Shown here: positions 55,701 to 64,000 of the stretch, piece by piece
How positions within the stretch are numbered: the first letter of the stretch is position 1
Layout: every line of letters begins with the position of its first letter
Source: Enoplolaimus lenunculus
Taxonomy: Eukaryota; Nematoda; Enoplea; Enoplida; Thoracostomopsidae
NCBI GenBank assembly: GCA_030248215.1
Contig: JASANG010000140.1
Location: forward strand, 124,001-188,000
Length of the DNA stretch: 64,000 nt
Reading direction: 5' to 3'
The notes under the pieces: model-generated
Database searches by the model: none
What the model was told of the DNA's origin: nothing
The model's input: only the letters and a program-made list of their open reading frames with translations
Position numbers and translations under genes: made by a program

Positions 55701-58700
55701 TATTTGTGCCTGGCAAAAATTATTATCCGGCTCCGGTTTCAACAGCGCAAAAATTTATTTATCGCATATATTTGTATTAAATTGGGGGGGCACCAGCAAA
55801 AAGATTTGCTAGGGGGCGGCCAAAAATTCGCCGGGGGGGGGCATTTCCGGGGAGCGGCAAAATTTTCTCGGGGGGGGGGAAATGAAAATTTCGAAAAGTG
55901 CTGGCCCCCCCCCCCCCCGCTGTGGAGAAGCCAGATATGTACTATGTACTTGTGCGTTATCTGCGTCATTTTGCCCTCAACAGTATTAGCAGAGTTACTT
56001 AATACTGTTAAACAGGATTATGGCAAATCTATCTATCCGGTTTTAAAAAAGACAAAATTTGCTATATCCAATTCCGGTTTGACACAAAATGACCACTTTT
56101 GACCACATTCGTTTATACACAACATTTACAGCTTCCTGCCGTATTCAAAATCATGGTGGACATGTATGTATTCAATTCCAGCAAAAATTCACTAATCTGC
56201 TTTTGGTCATCCGCATAAGACACCATTTTATAGGGAAGAAGCGCTTTTAGTATTCTTGGTGGCAAAATGACCTTTTCAATGGAAACGTCACCGAATCAGT
56301 GCTATTGAAAGTGTCATCTTCTAAATCAGAAACACGGACCAATAGCTTAATACATCACATTCAGTGACGGCGTGGTCATTTTTAACGCTATCATTCTCCC
56401 ATGCAATTAGCTTGCATGGTTCATGGCATCATTTATGATGTCTAATTTTCAAATTCACTTACAACGCTTTAGTACGAATCGAAACGAACTTAATACGACA
56501 TTCTACGTAATAATCATTCGACACCAACAATTTATTCTCCAGATCCACAGTAGGCTAACAGTTATGCGGCCTGGCAAAAATTATTATCCGGCTCCGGTTT
56601 CAACAGCGCAAAAATTTATTTATCGCATATATTTGTATTAAATTGTTACTCATGACCATAAGTGGTACGAAGCGAAAAGTACACATGTTTAGCTTTTTGT
56701 AGCGTCCATTGTTTCAAAATAATTTTTTGAGAATGCTGCTTATAGTTAAAAACAACAAATTTATAAATTAAAAAGCATATTATAATAATAAAAGAGAAAA
56801 CAAAGTGGTAAATTCCGATTCCGATCATAGCAGAAATCAGAATCGAAACTCGACTTTAATCGGAATTCCGTTGGGCACCATGTTAAGAACGGCTGTTCCC
56901 AACCAAAACTTTTATTACGAACTTTCCATTCCAAGATATTGCTACGGCACCTAGTGCACCATTCACTGATCAGTGCTATTGAATGGCTGTGTCATCAATA
57001 ATTAAATCAGAAACACGGACCAATAGCAGAACACATCATTTCTAGTGATATCAGTTTTAAAAGCGGTAAATTGTATGAAAAGTGCAGTCCTGCCCTAGGG
57101 CAAGGTTGCAACACAAATTTTATTGCGTAACGTATACACGTAGGCGCCGTGCTCATAACAAAACACCGGTGCGCCCACTTTGCATGCCTTTCGAAATTTT
57201 TGAAACATCGGGAAATAATTAAGTCGAGTTTAATTAAAAGGTAGATGCACATTTGTTAATTAGTCTTGGCCAAAATAATAAATCTAGCATGCTTTTGTTT
57301 GCGACTAAACACTTACGTCGGTGGATAGAGTTTCATTTCTGATTCTGGACAGTACAGCGAAGGCTCTGTGTGAGTATTAACCAGTACAGTTGGAGCTGGA
57401 GGCACTGGTGGCTGGTATGGCGATTTGTCAGTAACAAATTCAACAGATGAACGCGGTCCAAACGCAACACGATCTTTCTAAAATATATAAAATGGGCTTA
57501 CGTATTCGAATCACCAAGCTTATTTTCATTTTTAACTTAAAAACTTTTAGTTTTTCATAATTAAACTGTTCACACACACTTTGAACAAAAAGATAAATGT
57601 AGATATAAATAGAGAAGATGCAGATATTAAGACAATGTAACTCGATTATTTCACTTCTGATTCATCCTGTAACTACTGAGATGTAGTCTTAAAGTATTTT
57701 CTTAGATTCTAAAAACTGGATTGACTTCCGTACCATTTTTGCTTACTTTATACTGCTTCAGATGATAAATTCGCCGTGGTGGCATATGATGTGGCTGAGT
57801 GTGTCTCAAATGTTCAGATAGCAACCGTAGCGTACAAATCCACCATAGGCATCCCGCGACAAAAAACATCACGCCGAGCAGCAGCATTACTGGTCCAACT
57901 ATCTACAAAATATATTACTATTGTCGTGGTTCGAAAATCGCTGCCGCCCTGAACCTCAGACGTCTGATCATAACCGCAGGGTACCAACTTTTTCATTAAA
58001 GCCCTTAATCCTGATCTCAAGCATTGAAATGTCGCATGCTTTGACTTAGTCTAGAGTGACGCGGAATAGCTTATACAACCAGGTAACAAGACCTTCATTT
58101 TTATTCTGTTATTATTTTTCTCTGACAAAATACATACATAATAAAAAATACTAAAAACAATGTACACTTAGAGCAGATGTGGTCCGCTTAGCTGAGCTGA
58201 AAAAACCCATGTTCTGCTCCGTTTCAACAAAAACAGCTGGACTGGTATATATTCGATTACCTGCAATGGATGCAACCGATCCCATTGGTCTTGGTAGTAA
58301 ACTGTGTAACCAAGATAAGACATTGCACCTCCACCTGCCACAAAAAACGCACCAAACGCTGATAAACAGACTAGTGGGCTTGATCCGCGGAATTTGCTAA
58401 AACAACTACGTATGGATGCGGAATATGATTCGATACGCAAAACAGAATATGATTAACTACAAGTAACCTAAAATACCGTAGGTTTTATTGTTCTGTTTCT
58501 ATAATGTAATCTCATAAATTCAAGACCCCAGATTAATCGTTTTGAACCCAACAACTGTTAAATTTACCATTTTTATAGGCACACACAACACAATATGTAA
58601 TTCATATTAGTAATAGTACTTGCCTTAAAATCTCAATTTAATTAAACTCACTCGGTCCGAAATGGAAAAAATCCAAACGTTGCCGGATAGAGTACGTCCC

Positions 58701-61693
58701 ATCCTTTCGGATAAAAGTAATAGTACGGATCTCGAGAACCCATAGGACCATAGTGAACAACGCGTTGGTTCCCAGACCATTCAGATGGATTAACTAAGCC
58801 CATTGGTGTCTGTATCGCGGCATCCGATTGATGCAATTGAAGCACGGACGAGTCGCGCTTATCTATAAAAACATAACCTTTGTCTGTTCAGCTAACCGAG
58901 ATATCCGATAAAGCTACCAGTTTCGTTATTGCCTTTTTAACTAACTATATACACCAAGGACTCAATTCGAAAATGGCAAGCATGATACAATTTCTAGTTT
59001 GCGACTCGAACAACAAATTTGCTGCTACATAACAAATTGACATTAACTAACAGAATGTTTCTGTTTCAACGCAACTGTATATTTGCTATATATCGCATGT
59101 GATATATTGCATGTGCTCTCTAGTGTTCACGAACTACAGACCAACTCAAGCAATCAGCGTTAGTCTAGTATATGCAAAATTAAAAACCCCAAATTCTATA
59201 ACTGCACAACGGTTAATAAGAAATATATCGGCTGAGAATGTAGTAAAAAAATTAAAACTACTACGTAGTAATAGTATATTAGGAAAGCGCCGATTAATCA
59301 GAATCGGCAATAACCGACAGTTTTCGTGAGTATCGGCATCGGCACTGCACAAAAATTACATTTGAAATATTGATGTGCCGACACCAAAATTTTTGCCCAT
59401 GCCGATACCTACGCCGATTCTAAACTTTAGCACACTATGCTTAATAAACAGATAGGATATATTACGTACATCATTATATGAAGACTTAATTAAACCCTAG
59501 CCATCATACACAATTATAATTTGAGACGAACGATTCATTTCAATTAATTTTTTCAAATACAAACGCAAGAAAAATGTCAGTGCAAGCTACAAAAATTAAC
59601 ACGTTGATCAGTGCTATTGAAATGTCGTCAAAGTTGTACACTCAGTAACACGGACCAATAGCGAGCACATCATATCAAACATGCTCAAGTGTACTACTAT
59701 AATAGTACCACTAGCGCAACAATGAAGACCCACCGGTCTTGTGTTTGTATCTAGGGATGTGCCGATACTTAAATTTTAGCCGATGTCGATTGTTATTTGA
59801 ACATTTTGCCGATGCCGAACCGATGCGGATTCCAACTTTAGTACACCATGCTTAACAAACAGATAGAATACTACATTACATCATTATATGAAGACTTAAA
59901 CCCTAACCATCATAAACGATTATATGTCTAGACGAACGATTCATTTCAATTAATTTTGTCAAACACAAACGCAAGAAAAATGTCAGTTTTCCAAACCAGA
60001 CACACTGATATGCGCCCAGAAATTAAATTGATAGCATTCAAACTGACTGTTATGCGCAAAAATTATCGGCAAAGAATCGGCAATTTTTTTGCAGTGCCGA
60101 TGCCGGCGATTAATCGGCACATCCCTAAAAAATATAGTTAGGGCTTAAGTCTTCATATAATGATGTAATATAGTATCCTATCTGTTTATGTTTATTAATC
60201 ATGGTGTACTAGAGTTGGAATCGGACATCGGTATCGGTTCGGCATCGGAAAAATTTCAAAATAAGAATCGGTGTCGGCATCGAGAATTGTATCGATATAA
60301 TTTTAGTATCGGCACAACCCTACTATATCATGTTATCATATATAACTGACAACCAGCAACTAACCGCAACAAAATCAATCTCACAAAAACATGTGGATTG
60401 CAATCTCTTGTAACGTTCGATCATACTGCAATGAAAATAACAGCATTACGATAAACGTAAACGAACACTCTAATAAATGAATAAACGAATTTTACGAGCA
60501 TAAGTATATATAAGTTACATTAATATCAACATAAACAAACAACTTTATAAAAATAAAAAAACCATGCAATGTATTATCGAATTTGACAGCAATTTTAATC
60601 AAATAAGACGCGGCAACGTTTCAGAACCTCACTGACGACAGTGCAAAAATTTCCGGTTTTTGATTTTACCTGTGGTATACGTATTATTCATATATTGCTA
60701 TGTAACAAAACCGAATGTTCAATGAAATAAATTTTGCTGCAGCAGAAACCAAATTATTCACAAAAATACCAAAATCGCGCCTTAGTCATTAACGTGAGTA
60801 AATTTTTTTACTAGAAAGTGTGGCAAGGCATTGCTTTTAAACAACTAACACTTTCCTTTATCTATCGTTTTACTTGTTGGAGTACGTGGTATATGTGTAT
60901 GTGCATAGCGGTGTAATGTTAGTTAAGTCACACGAGCACATATAGCACTTAAGAAAAATACGATATGGGCCGCGCGGTGTAATGGGTTGGGCACTAAACT
61001 CGCGCGCGAAAGGTCCGAGGTTCGATTCCCGACATGGACATATGTTTCGGAGTAATTAGGAAAAGCCATGATATTCGCAGTTCTTCGAGGAAAGGGGGTC
61101 GTCCCGACTGTGCAGTTCTAACATGGAGATTCCATCGAGATTGGTGCTGTAAATTGCAGGCCATGAATTCGGAAGTTTGGATGCGCAGTCTGGGACGACC
61201 GCCTAAAGAAAGGGAAACGTTGGTATACACGGTGTGTGTATGCAGCGTGTGTAACGTTAAGTCGCACGTGCACATATGGCACAAAAAAGAATGACATAGG
61301 CCGCGTTGTGAAATGGGTAGCGCGCTTGACTCGCGAGCCCGATGTTCGATTCCCGGTCTGGCTATATGTTTGTGAGAAATAAAGGTAAAACCATGTATAA
61401 TCGCAGTACTGCGAGAAAAGGGTGTCGTCCCGACCGTGTGACATTACTACCTACAGCCGTTAGTAACAATCAACAATGTTTAGTCAACTCTAAGTTACGC
61501 AAACCACCGTACGCTCATTGAACCAATAACATAAACAAATGACACTGTTGAACGTACTTCGCTTCTTAGACCGTCGTAACGTCTCGGTATGTCGAGTTCT
61601 AGCGAACATCATATGAGTACGCATCGTCTTACCTCCAAACGCACTCGCCCTACCAGGATCCTCTAGTCCCCCCGCTCTACCTGCAGGAGCCAT
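52704..61693 (-). CDS. Seven-exon protein with two membrane segments, family not recognised
   Basis: Complement of join 52704-52804, 53477-53706, 57317-57477, 57747-57902, 58261-58396, 58652-58862, 61633-61693; 351 residues. All six introns are GT-AG and phases agree (1,2,0,0,2,1 in transcription order). It starts MAPAGRAGG at an ATG preceded by AAAA. Residues ~98-120 (LVCLSAFGAFFVAGGGAMSY) and ~137-161 (IVGPVMLLLGVMFFVAGC) are hydrophobic, separated by ~16 residues, so the chain likely forms a membrane hairpin with both ends on the same side. Upstream is a Tyr/Pro-rich segment (DPYYYFYPKGW). The ~190-residue C-terminal tail is Pro-, Ser- and Gly-rich and ends in a charged helix (FERRQRSYESEQRNK). 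The layout recalls small two-TM proteins such as the TMEM200 group, but I cannot claim homology. The last exon was found by phase and acceptor quality. Confidence 0.82.
52805..53476 (-). other. Intron 6 of the two-TM gene
   Basis: 672-bp GT-AG intron between GTAAGT (after 53477) and TTATTATTTCAG (before 52804). It includes a pyrimidine-rich stretch on the + strand around 53050-53240. If it were not spliced, the frame would run to a stop at 53382 and add a hydrophobic tail, so that alternative 3' end cannot be excluded. Confidence 0.6.
53789..53875 (-). repeat. Duplicate of the exon 6 splice-acceptor edge
   Basis: GCAACGTTGCTGATGGACTAC and the following ~75 bp match 53691-53770 (GCAACGTCGCTGATAGACTG onward), with indels. 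It carries its own CAG acceptor and a GTATGT donor, but joining it would break the frame. Confidence 0.75.
54220..54761 (+). repeat. Segmental duplication, copy A
   Basis: From GCAAGCTACAAAGATTAAC to CGGCACATCCCTA, ~540 bp matching 59583-60127 with small indels. It includes one ~75-bp motif and a whole hAT MITE. Confidence 0.88.
54393..54761. mobile_element. hAT-type MITE (GTGCCGAT family), complete
   Basis: TAGGGATGTGCCGATAC and ATCGGCACATCCCTA ends with exact 8-bp duplication TTTGTATC (54385-54392, 54762-54769). The reference copy for the family. Confidence 0.92.
55205..55936. mobile_element. TTCTCCACAGC inverted-repeat element with G/C runs
   Basis: TGCTGGCTTCTCCACAGC and GCTGTGGAGAAGCCAG are inverted ends. 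Long G-runs lie at ~55290-55300, ~55835 and ~55871, and a 15-C run at ~55905. Interior contains one of the two 76-bp duplicates. Confidence 0.75.
55709..56645 (+). repeat. Pair of identical 76-bp segments
   Basis: 55709-55784 and 56570-56645 are identical (CCTGGCAAAAATTATTATCC through TTTGTATTAAATTG). They contain a CCGGCTCCGG core reminiscent of the CCGG family. Confidence 0.92.
57478..58651 (-). other. Introns 2-4 of the two-TM gene
   Basis: Short introns of 269 bp (57478-57746), 358 bp (57903-58260) and 255 bp (58397-58651) separate exons 2 to 5. They look free of the MITE families seen elsewhere, in contrast to introns 1 and 5. No other genes are seen in them. Confidence 0.75.
59259..60310. 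mobile_element. Cluster of GTGCCGAT-type hAT MITE copies
   Basis: Right-end fragment 59285-59345 (ATCAGAATCGGCAATAACCG), left-end fragment ~59370-59580, complete copy 59752-60127, and an inverted, decayed copy ~60128-60322 (ending CGGCACAACCCTA). Confidence 0.8.
59583..60127 (+). repeat. Segmental duplication, copy B
   Basis: Matches 54220-54761, including the TTTGTATC left target copy, but the matching right TTTGTATC is absent, so the duplicated block ends at the MITE's right edge. Confidence 0.88.
60331..60894. other. AT-rich intronic sequence
   Basis: No element or exon recognised. Confidence 0.45.
60895..61450 (+). mobile_element. Tandem tRNA-derived SINE units
   Basis: tRNA-like heads at 60967-61037 (GGTTCGATTCCCG at 61018) and 61298-61372 (TGTTCGATTCCCGG) are ~332 bp apart. 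Both are followed by CATATGTTT/TATATGTTT and GGGGTCGTCCCGAC-like text. A shared tail (CACATATGGCACAAAAAAGA) sits before each head. The second unit ends at ~61450. Different from the TTAA family's tRNA-like segment. Confidence 0.82.
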
Positions 61694-61835
61694 TTTTAGC
61701 TATCGGTTTGCATTATCCATTTGTTTTGTTTACGATAATTTTAAATAACATAGTCCCCTAATAAATCAAACAAAACCATGCTGACTCTAATTGTCAAGTT
61801 AAAAACTCCGAAGCCAAGTAGTAAATCTTGAGAGC
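61694..61835 (-). promoter_or_regulatory. Presumed 5' flank of the two-TM gene
   Basis: AT-rich sequence just upstream of the first coding exon. No TATA box stands out. A TATTCTC-type MITE begins at ~61836. This is positional inference only. Confidence 0.25.
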
Positions 61836-62042
61836 ACCGTGTTCTCAAATGTTTGTGTAGTACCTATCAGCAATTAGTTGCAGCACTTGCAGCGTTCGAA
61901 CAAGAGCATGGTGAAGTTCGAAATTGGACACATTCTGTCCTTATTCTGCACCAATTTTGATATCTACATTTCCAGCAGTTCTTCAATATTAATCCCATCC
62001 GCTAAATGGTGATAGATGGTATACGCATTACAAATACGAGCC
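61836..62042. mobile_element. TATTCTC hairpin-ended MITE, decayed
   Basis: GTGTTCTCAAATGTTTGTG, TAGTACCTATCAGCAATTAG and GGTGATAGATGGTATACGC. Confidence 0.6.
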
Positions 62043-62323
62043 CAAGCTGTAACTTGAATGCTTAATTGAAAGCAATAGCACTGACAACGTTTTGACATAA
62101 TACAGACATAATAAGGACTATCGAAATAGCTATGTATTACTCACAGAACAAAATAATGGCTACCGTTAGACGTGATCCATTATGAATTAAGTCCAAAAAG
62201 AGTCAAGTTTAGGAGTAAAATTTATAATTAATTAGTAGCCAGCGAAAAGTAGACTGTGAAAATTCTGATAAATTGGTAATCCGTGGAGGAGTCAACTGTC
62301 TCATTAAACGGAAAACTTTTCGC

Positions 62324-62593
62324 TTAACCCTTTCTCACATGAATATTTTCTATTTCCCCCGAGACCTACTTTTATGCTAGGATTCGAACTCCAGTGACTG
62401 AAGCGGGAGGCGTATACCACCACCACTCAGCTATAGGAGCTTGACGCTCGAGCCCGAGGGGCTTTCACGTCTTGTGGTGATTTAGTACTATGTATACGTG
62501 TTGCAATTGCTAAACACGATGCGATATATATTACTTAACGTATATACACAGCGCTGCGTTGCCTAAAGTCAGGTCAATGTGAGAAGGGGTGAA
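62324..62593 (-). mobile_element. TTAA MITE with tRNA-like segment, copy 5
   Basis: Left TTAA at 62324-62327; the right one is decayed to TGAA (62590-62593). The - strand has A box TAGCTGAGTGG and B box AGTTCGAATCC, both matching the consensus well. Confidence 0.82.
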
Positions 62594-62700
62594 TAATGCC
62601 ACTAGTACCACAATTGTAGCTCAGGATTCAACAACCGCTCAACTGTCTCATTAATGCCACTAGTACCTCAATTGTAGCTCAGGATTCAACATGCGCTTAC
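62594..62700 (+). repeat. 58-bp tandem duplication
   Basis: AATGCCACTAGTACC plus CAATTGTAGCTCAGGATTC repeats with a 58-bp period, next to the TTAA MITE's right end. Confidence 0.88.
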
Positions 62701-63402
62701 TATTTGGGTAAATGTCTGTTAAAAACTTGACAACCACTTAGTTAAGACGAAGATAAAACACCAAAGTGAAATCTGCACTAAGTTGGAATTTGACTTTTGT
62801 CAGGTATTTCTATGCAAGAGCAATACAGAAACCCATAGTTTGTAGGGCCCAACTGAAAGCTTTGACGTTTAACCGTTCAAGAATGTCGCAATTTGTTCAT
62901 TCGTGAGTAGGTCACTTGTTACGTATAGATCAGTATGTTCAAGCCGCTATATAAAGTATACTGTAAAGAAAAGACTACAGGACTATCCGTCCTGCAAACA
63001 TTGTTTTAAAAGCATAAGAAGCCTGTAGTCCAGCATCAAACTTTAGCCGAAGCAAAAGTTTCAGCCTAAACCTTAGCCTAAAAAGTAAAAATCTTAAAAT
63101 CCGGAATAAACTTTAGACTTAGGAAACGGCTTACCTTGTCTTTAAAAGCCTAAGCCTTTACACCTAAAGTTTTCTGGATCGTTTTCATCAAACTAACCAA
63201 AATATCGATAAAGTATTCGTACCTAAGCAAAAAATTCTAGCAAATACAGACAGCGGTGATTCAGTACTTGTTTACCTTCTGAAATTGATTATAAAATGTG
63301 TTTTACTTAGCTTTTTTATTTGATCATTGTTAATTTGTAATTTTTTTAAATTTTTTTTTGATACATTTTATTCCTCACATCATTCTATCGTTTGCTCTGT
63401 AG
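62701..63402. other. Non-coding with decayed TTAGGC remnant
   Basis: 63060-63170 has CCTAAACCTTAGCCTAAA and TTTAGACTTAGGAAACGG words. The rest is AT-rich. Confidence 0.45.
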
Positions 63403-63455
63403 GTGCTGGATGAAAACTGTTTTTTCAGCCGCGCACCGCACACAGTGAGTTTGAG
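63403..63455 (+). other. Possible 53-bp exon
   Basis: Preceded by TTTGCTCTGTAG and followed by GTAAGA; open in one frame only (VLDENCFFSRAPHTVSL). Splice signals are good but no partner exon is in the window. Confidence 0.3.
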
Positions 63456-64000
63456 GTAAGACAAACCGTTTTAACCCGTTTATGGGGGCAACTGTTTATT
63501 TTAAAAAATTTAAATTATGCTTCGTCTGTATTTTTTCCTCAAAAACTTATAAATATTGCAGAGTTTTTACAGCCTTTAAAAGTGGTTTGTTTGCGAGAAG
63601 TGTGTATTATACTCAGGGTGTAAAAACGGATAGTAATAATAACCGTATATATACGGATCAAAATAAACGGAAACGCAAAACTGATATTGCAGTATAAAAG
63701 TTTCAAAAATGATTTATTTTCTGCCAACACAATTCAAGCTTACCAGTATTCGCCGGGCTTTGCAAAATTTTGAAGAAAAAATGCCGGATGCACCGAAATT
63801 TTTAAGATTTTGAATGAATTTCGTAATTTTTCTTTTATATCGAACGCTCTGTATTTAAAAACATTTTACTTTAAATACTTTAGTTAGGTATATTTCACTA
63901 ACTTTTTAAGTACTTTAAGCGTACTAAATTTTGAGTAACTTTGCTGAATGTCAATAAGTAAAACTACCGATGTCATTTGGTGATTAATTAAGTAAATGTA
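63456..64000. other. AT-rich tail of window
   Basis: A 71-codon frame at 63482 lacks family or splice support. No element recognised. Confidence 0.4.

Larger units (their letters stand above)
54243..57044. repeat. Four copies of a ~75-bp CTATTG/CAATAG motif
   Basis: Copies at ~54243-54316, 55107-55182, 56292-56370 and 56966-57044 share CAGTGCTATTG, then ~35 variable bases, then CACGGACCAATAGC and ACACATCA. CTATTG and CAATAG can pair. A fifth copy is at 59609. None seen outside this gene. Confidence 0.85.
53707..57316 (-). other. Intron 5 of the two-TM gene (3.6 kb)
   Basis: Bounded by GTAAGT and TTGTTTCAG on the - strand. It holds a duplicated copy of the exon 6 edge (53789-53875), a hAT MITE (54393-54761), four copies of a ~75-bp motif (54243, 55107, 56292, 56966), a TTCTCCACAGC inverted-repeat element (55205-55936) and two identical 76-bp segments. 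The 116-codon open frame at 53886-54236 on the + strand looks like chance. Confidence 0.75.
58863..61632 (-). other. Intron 1 of the two-TM gene (2.77 kb)
   Basis: Begins GTAAGA after codon 20 and ends TTTTATAG. It contains at least three hAT-type GTGCCGAT MITE copies (59259-60310), one copy of the ~75-bp motif (59609) and the tandem tRNA-derived SINEs (60895-61450). Confidence 0.7.

Noticed and set aside
60967-61037. Functional tRNA gene
   Set aside because: B box is strong but the acceptor stem does not close and a second unit with body and tail follows ~332 bp later; SINE fits better.
1-64000. Retroviral, LTR, Polinton or LINE copies
   Set aside because: No reverse transcriptase, integrase, capsid or long terminal repeat features recognised in any frame.

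Overview
The window is eukaryotic, from an AT-rich, gene-poor and repeat-rich genome, most likely an invertebrate animal. Three spliced protein genes can be supported by GT-AG boundaries and matching codon phase. Almost everything else is short non-autonomous DNA transposons (MITEs), many nested in one another, plus tRNA-derived sequence and tandem repeats. One hexamer, TTAGGC, the telomere unit of most nematodes, fills the interior of two abundant MITE families. It hints at a nematode or relative but is not diagnostic, and I do not assign a phylum. I saw no rRNA, CRISPR, retrovirus, LTR element, Polinton or LINE coding region.

Left edge (1-3.6 kb): the last two exons of a + strand gene, 1260-1362 (coiled coil) and 3416-3597 (acidic C-terminus). 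Their 2.05-kb intron is packed with MITEs. From 3.6 to 45.2 kb I find no convincing gene, only a few orphan reading frames. This stretch holds about 20 transposon families, including a 510-bp near-pure CCTAAG array at 14.6-15.1 kb and a 256-bp tandem duplication at 5.6-6.1 kb.

Middle (45.6-49.6 kb): a two-exon + strand gene for a 711-residue rhodopsin-class peptide-type receptor. Its 1,885-bp intron splits the end of TM3 and holds a 63-bp minisatellite and further MITEs. The usual E/D-R-Y motif reads E-G-Y.

Right (52.7-61.7 kb): a seven-exon - strand gene for a 351-residue protein with two membrane segments. All six introns agree in phase. Its two longest introns carry five copies of a ~75-bp motif, hAT-type MITEs, a ~540-bp segmental duplication and tandem tRNA-derived SINEs. 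From 61.7 to 64 kb there are more repeats and one possible 53-bp exon.

The most unusual element is a TTAA-flanked, CCC-starting (piggyBac-like) MITE of ~270 bp that carries an internal tRNA-like Pol III promoter, with five clear copies. The receptor and the membrane protein are not visibly functionally linked.
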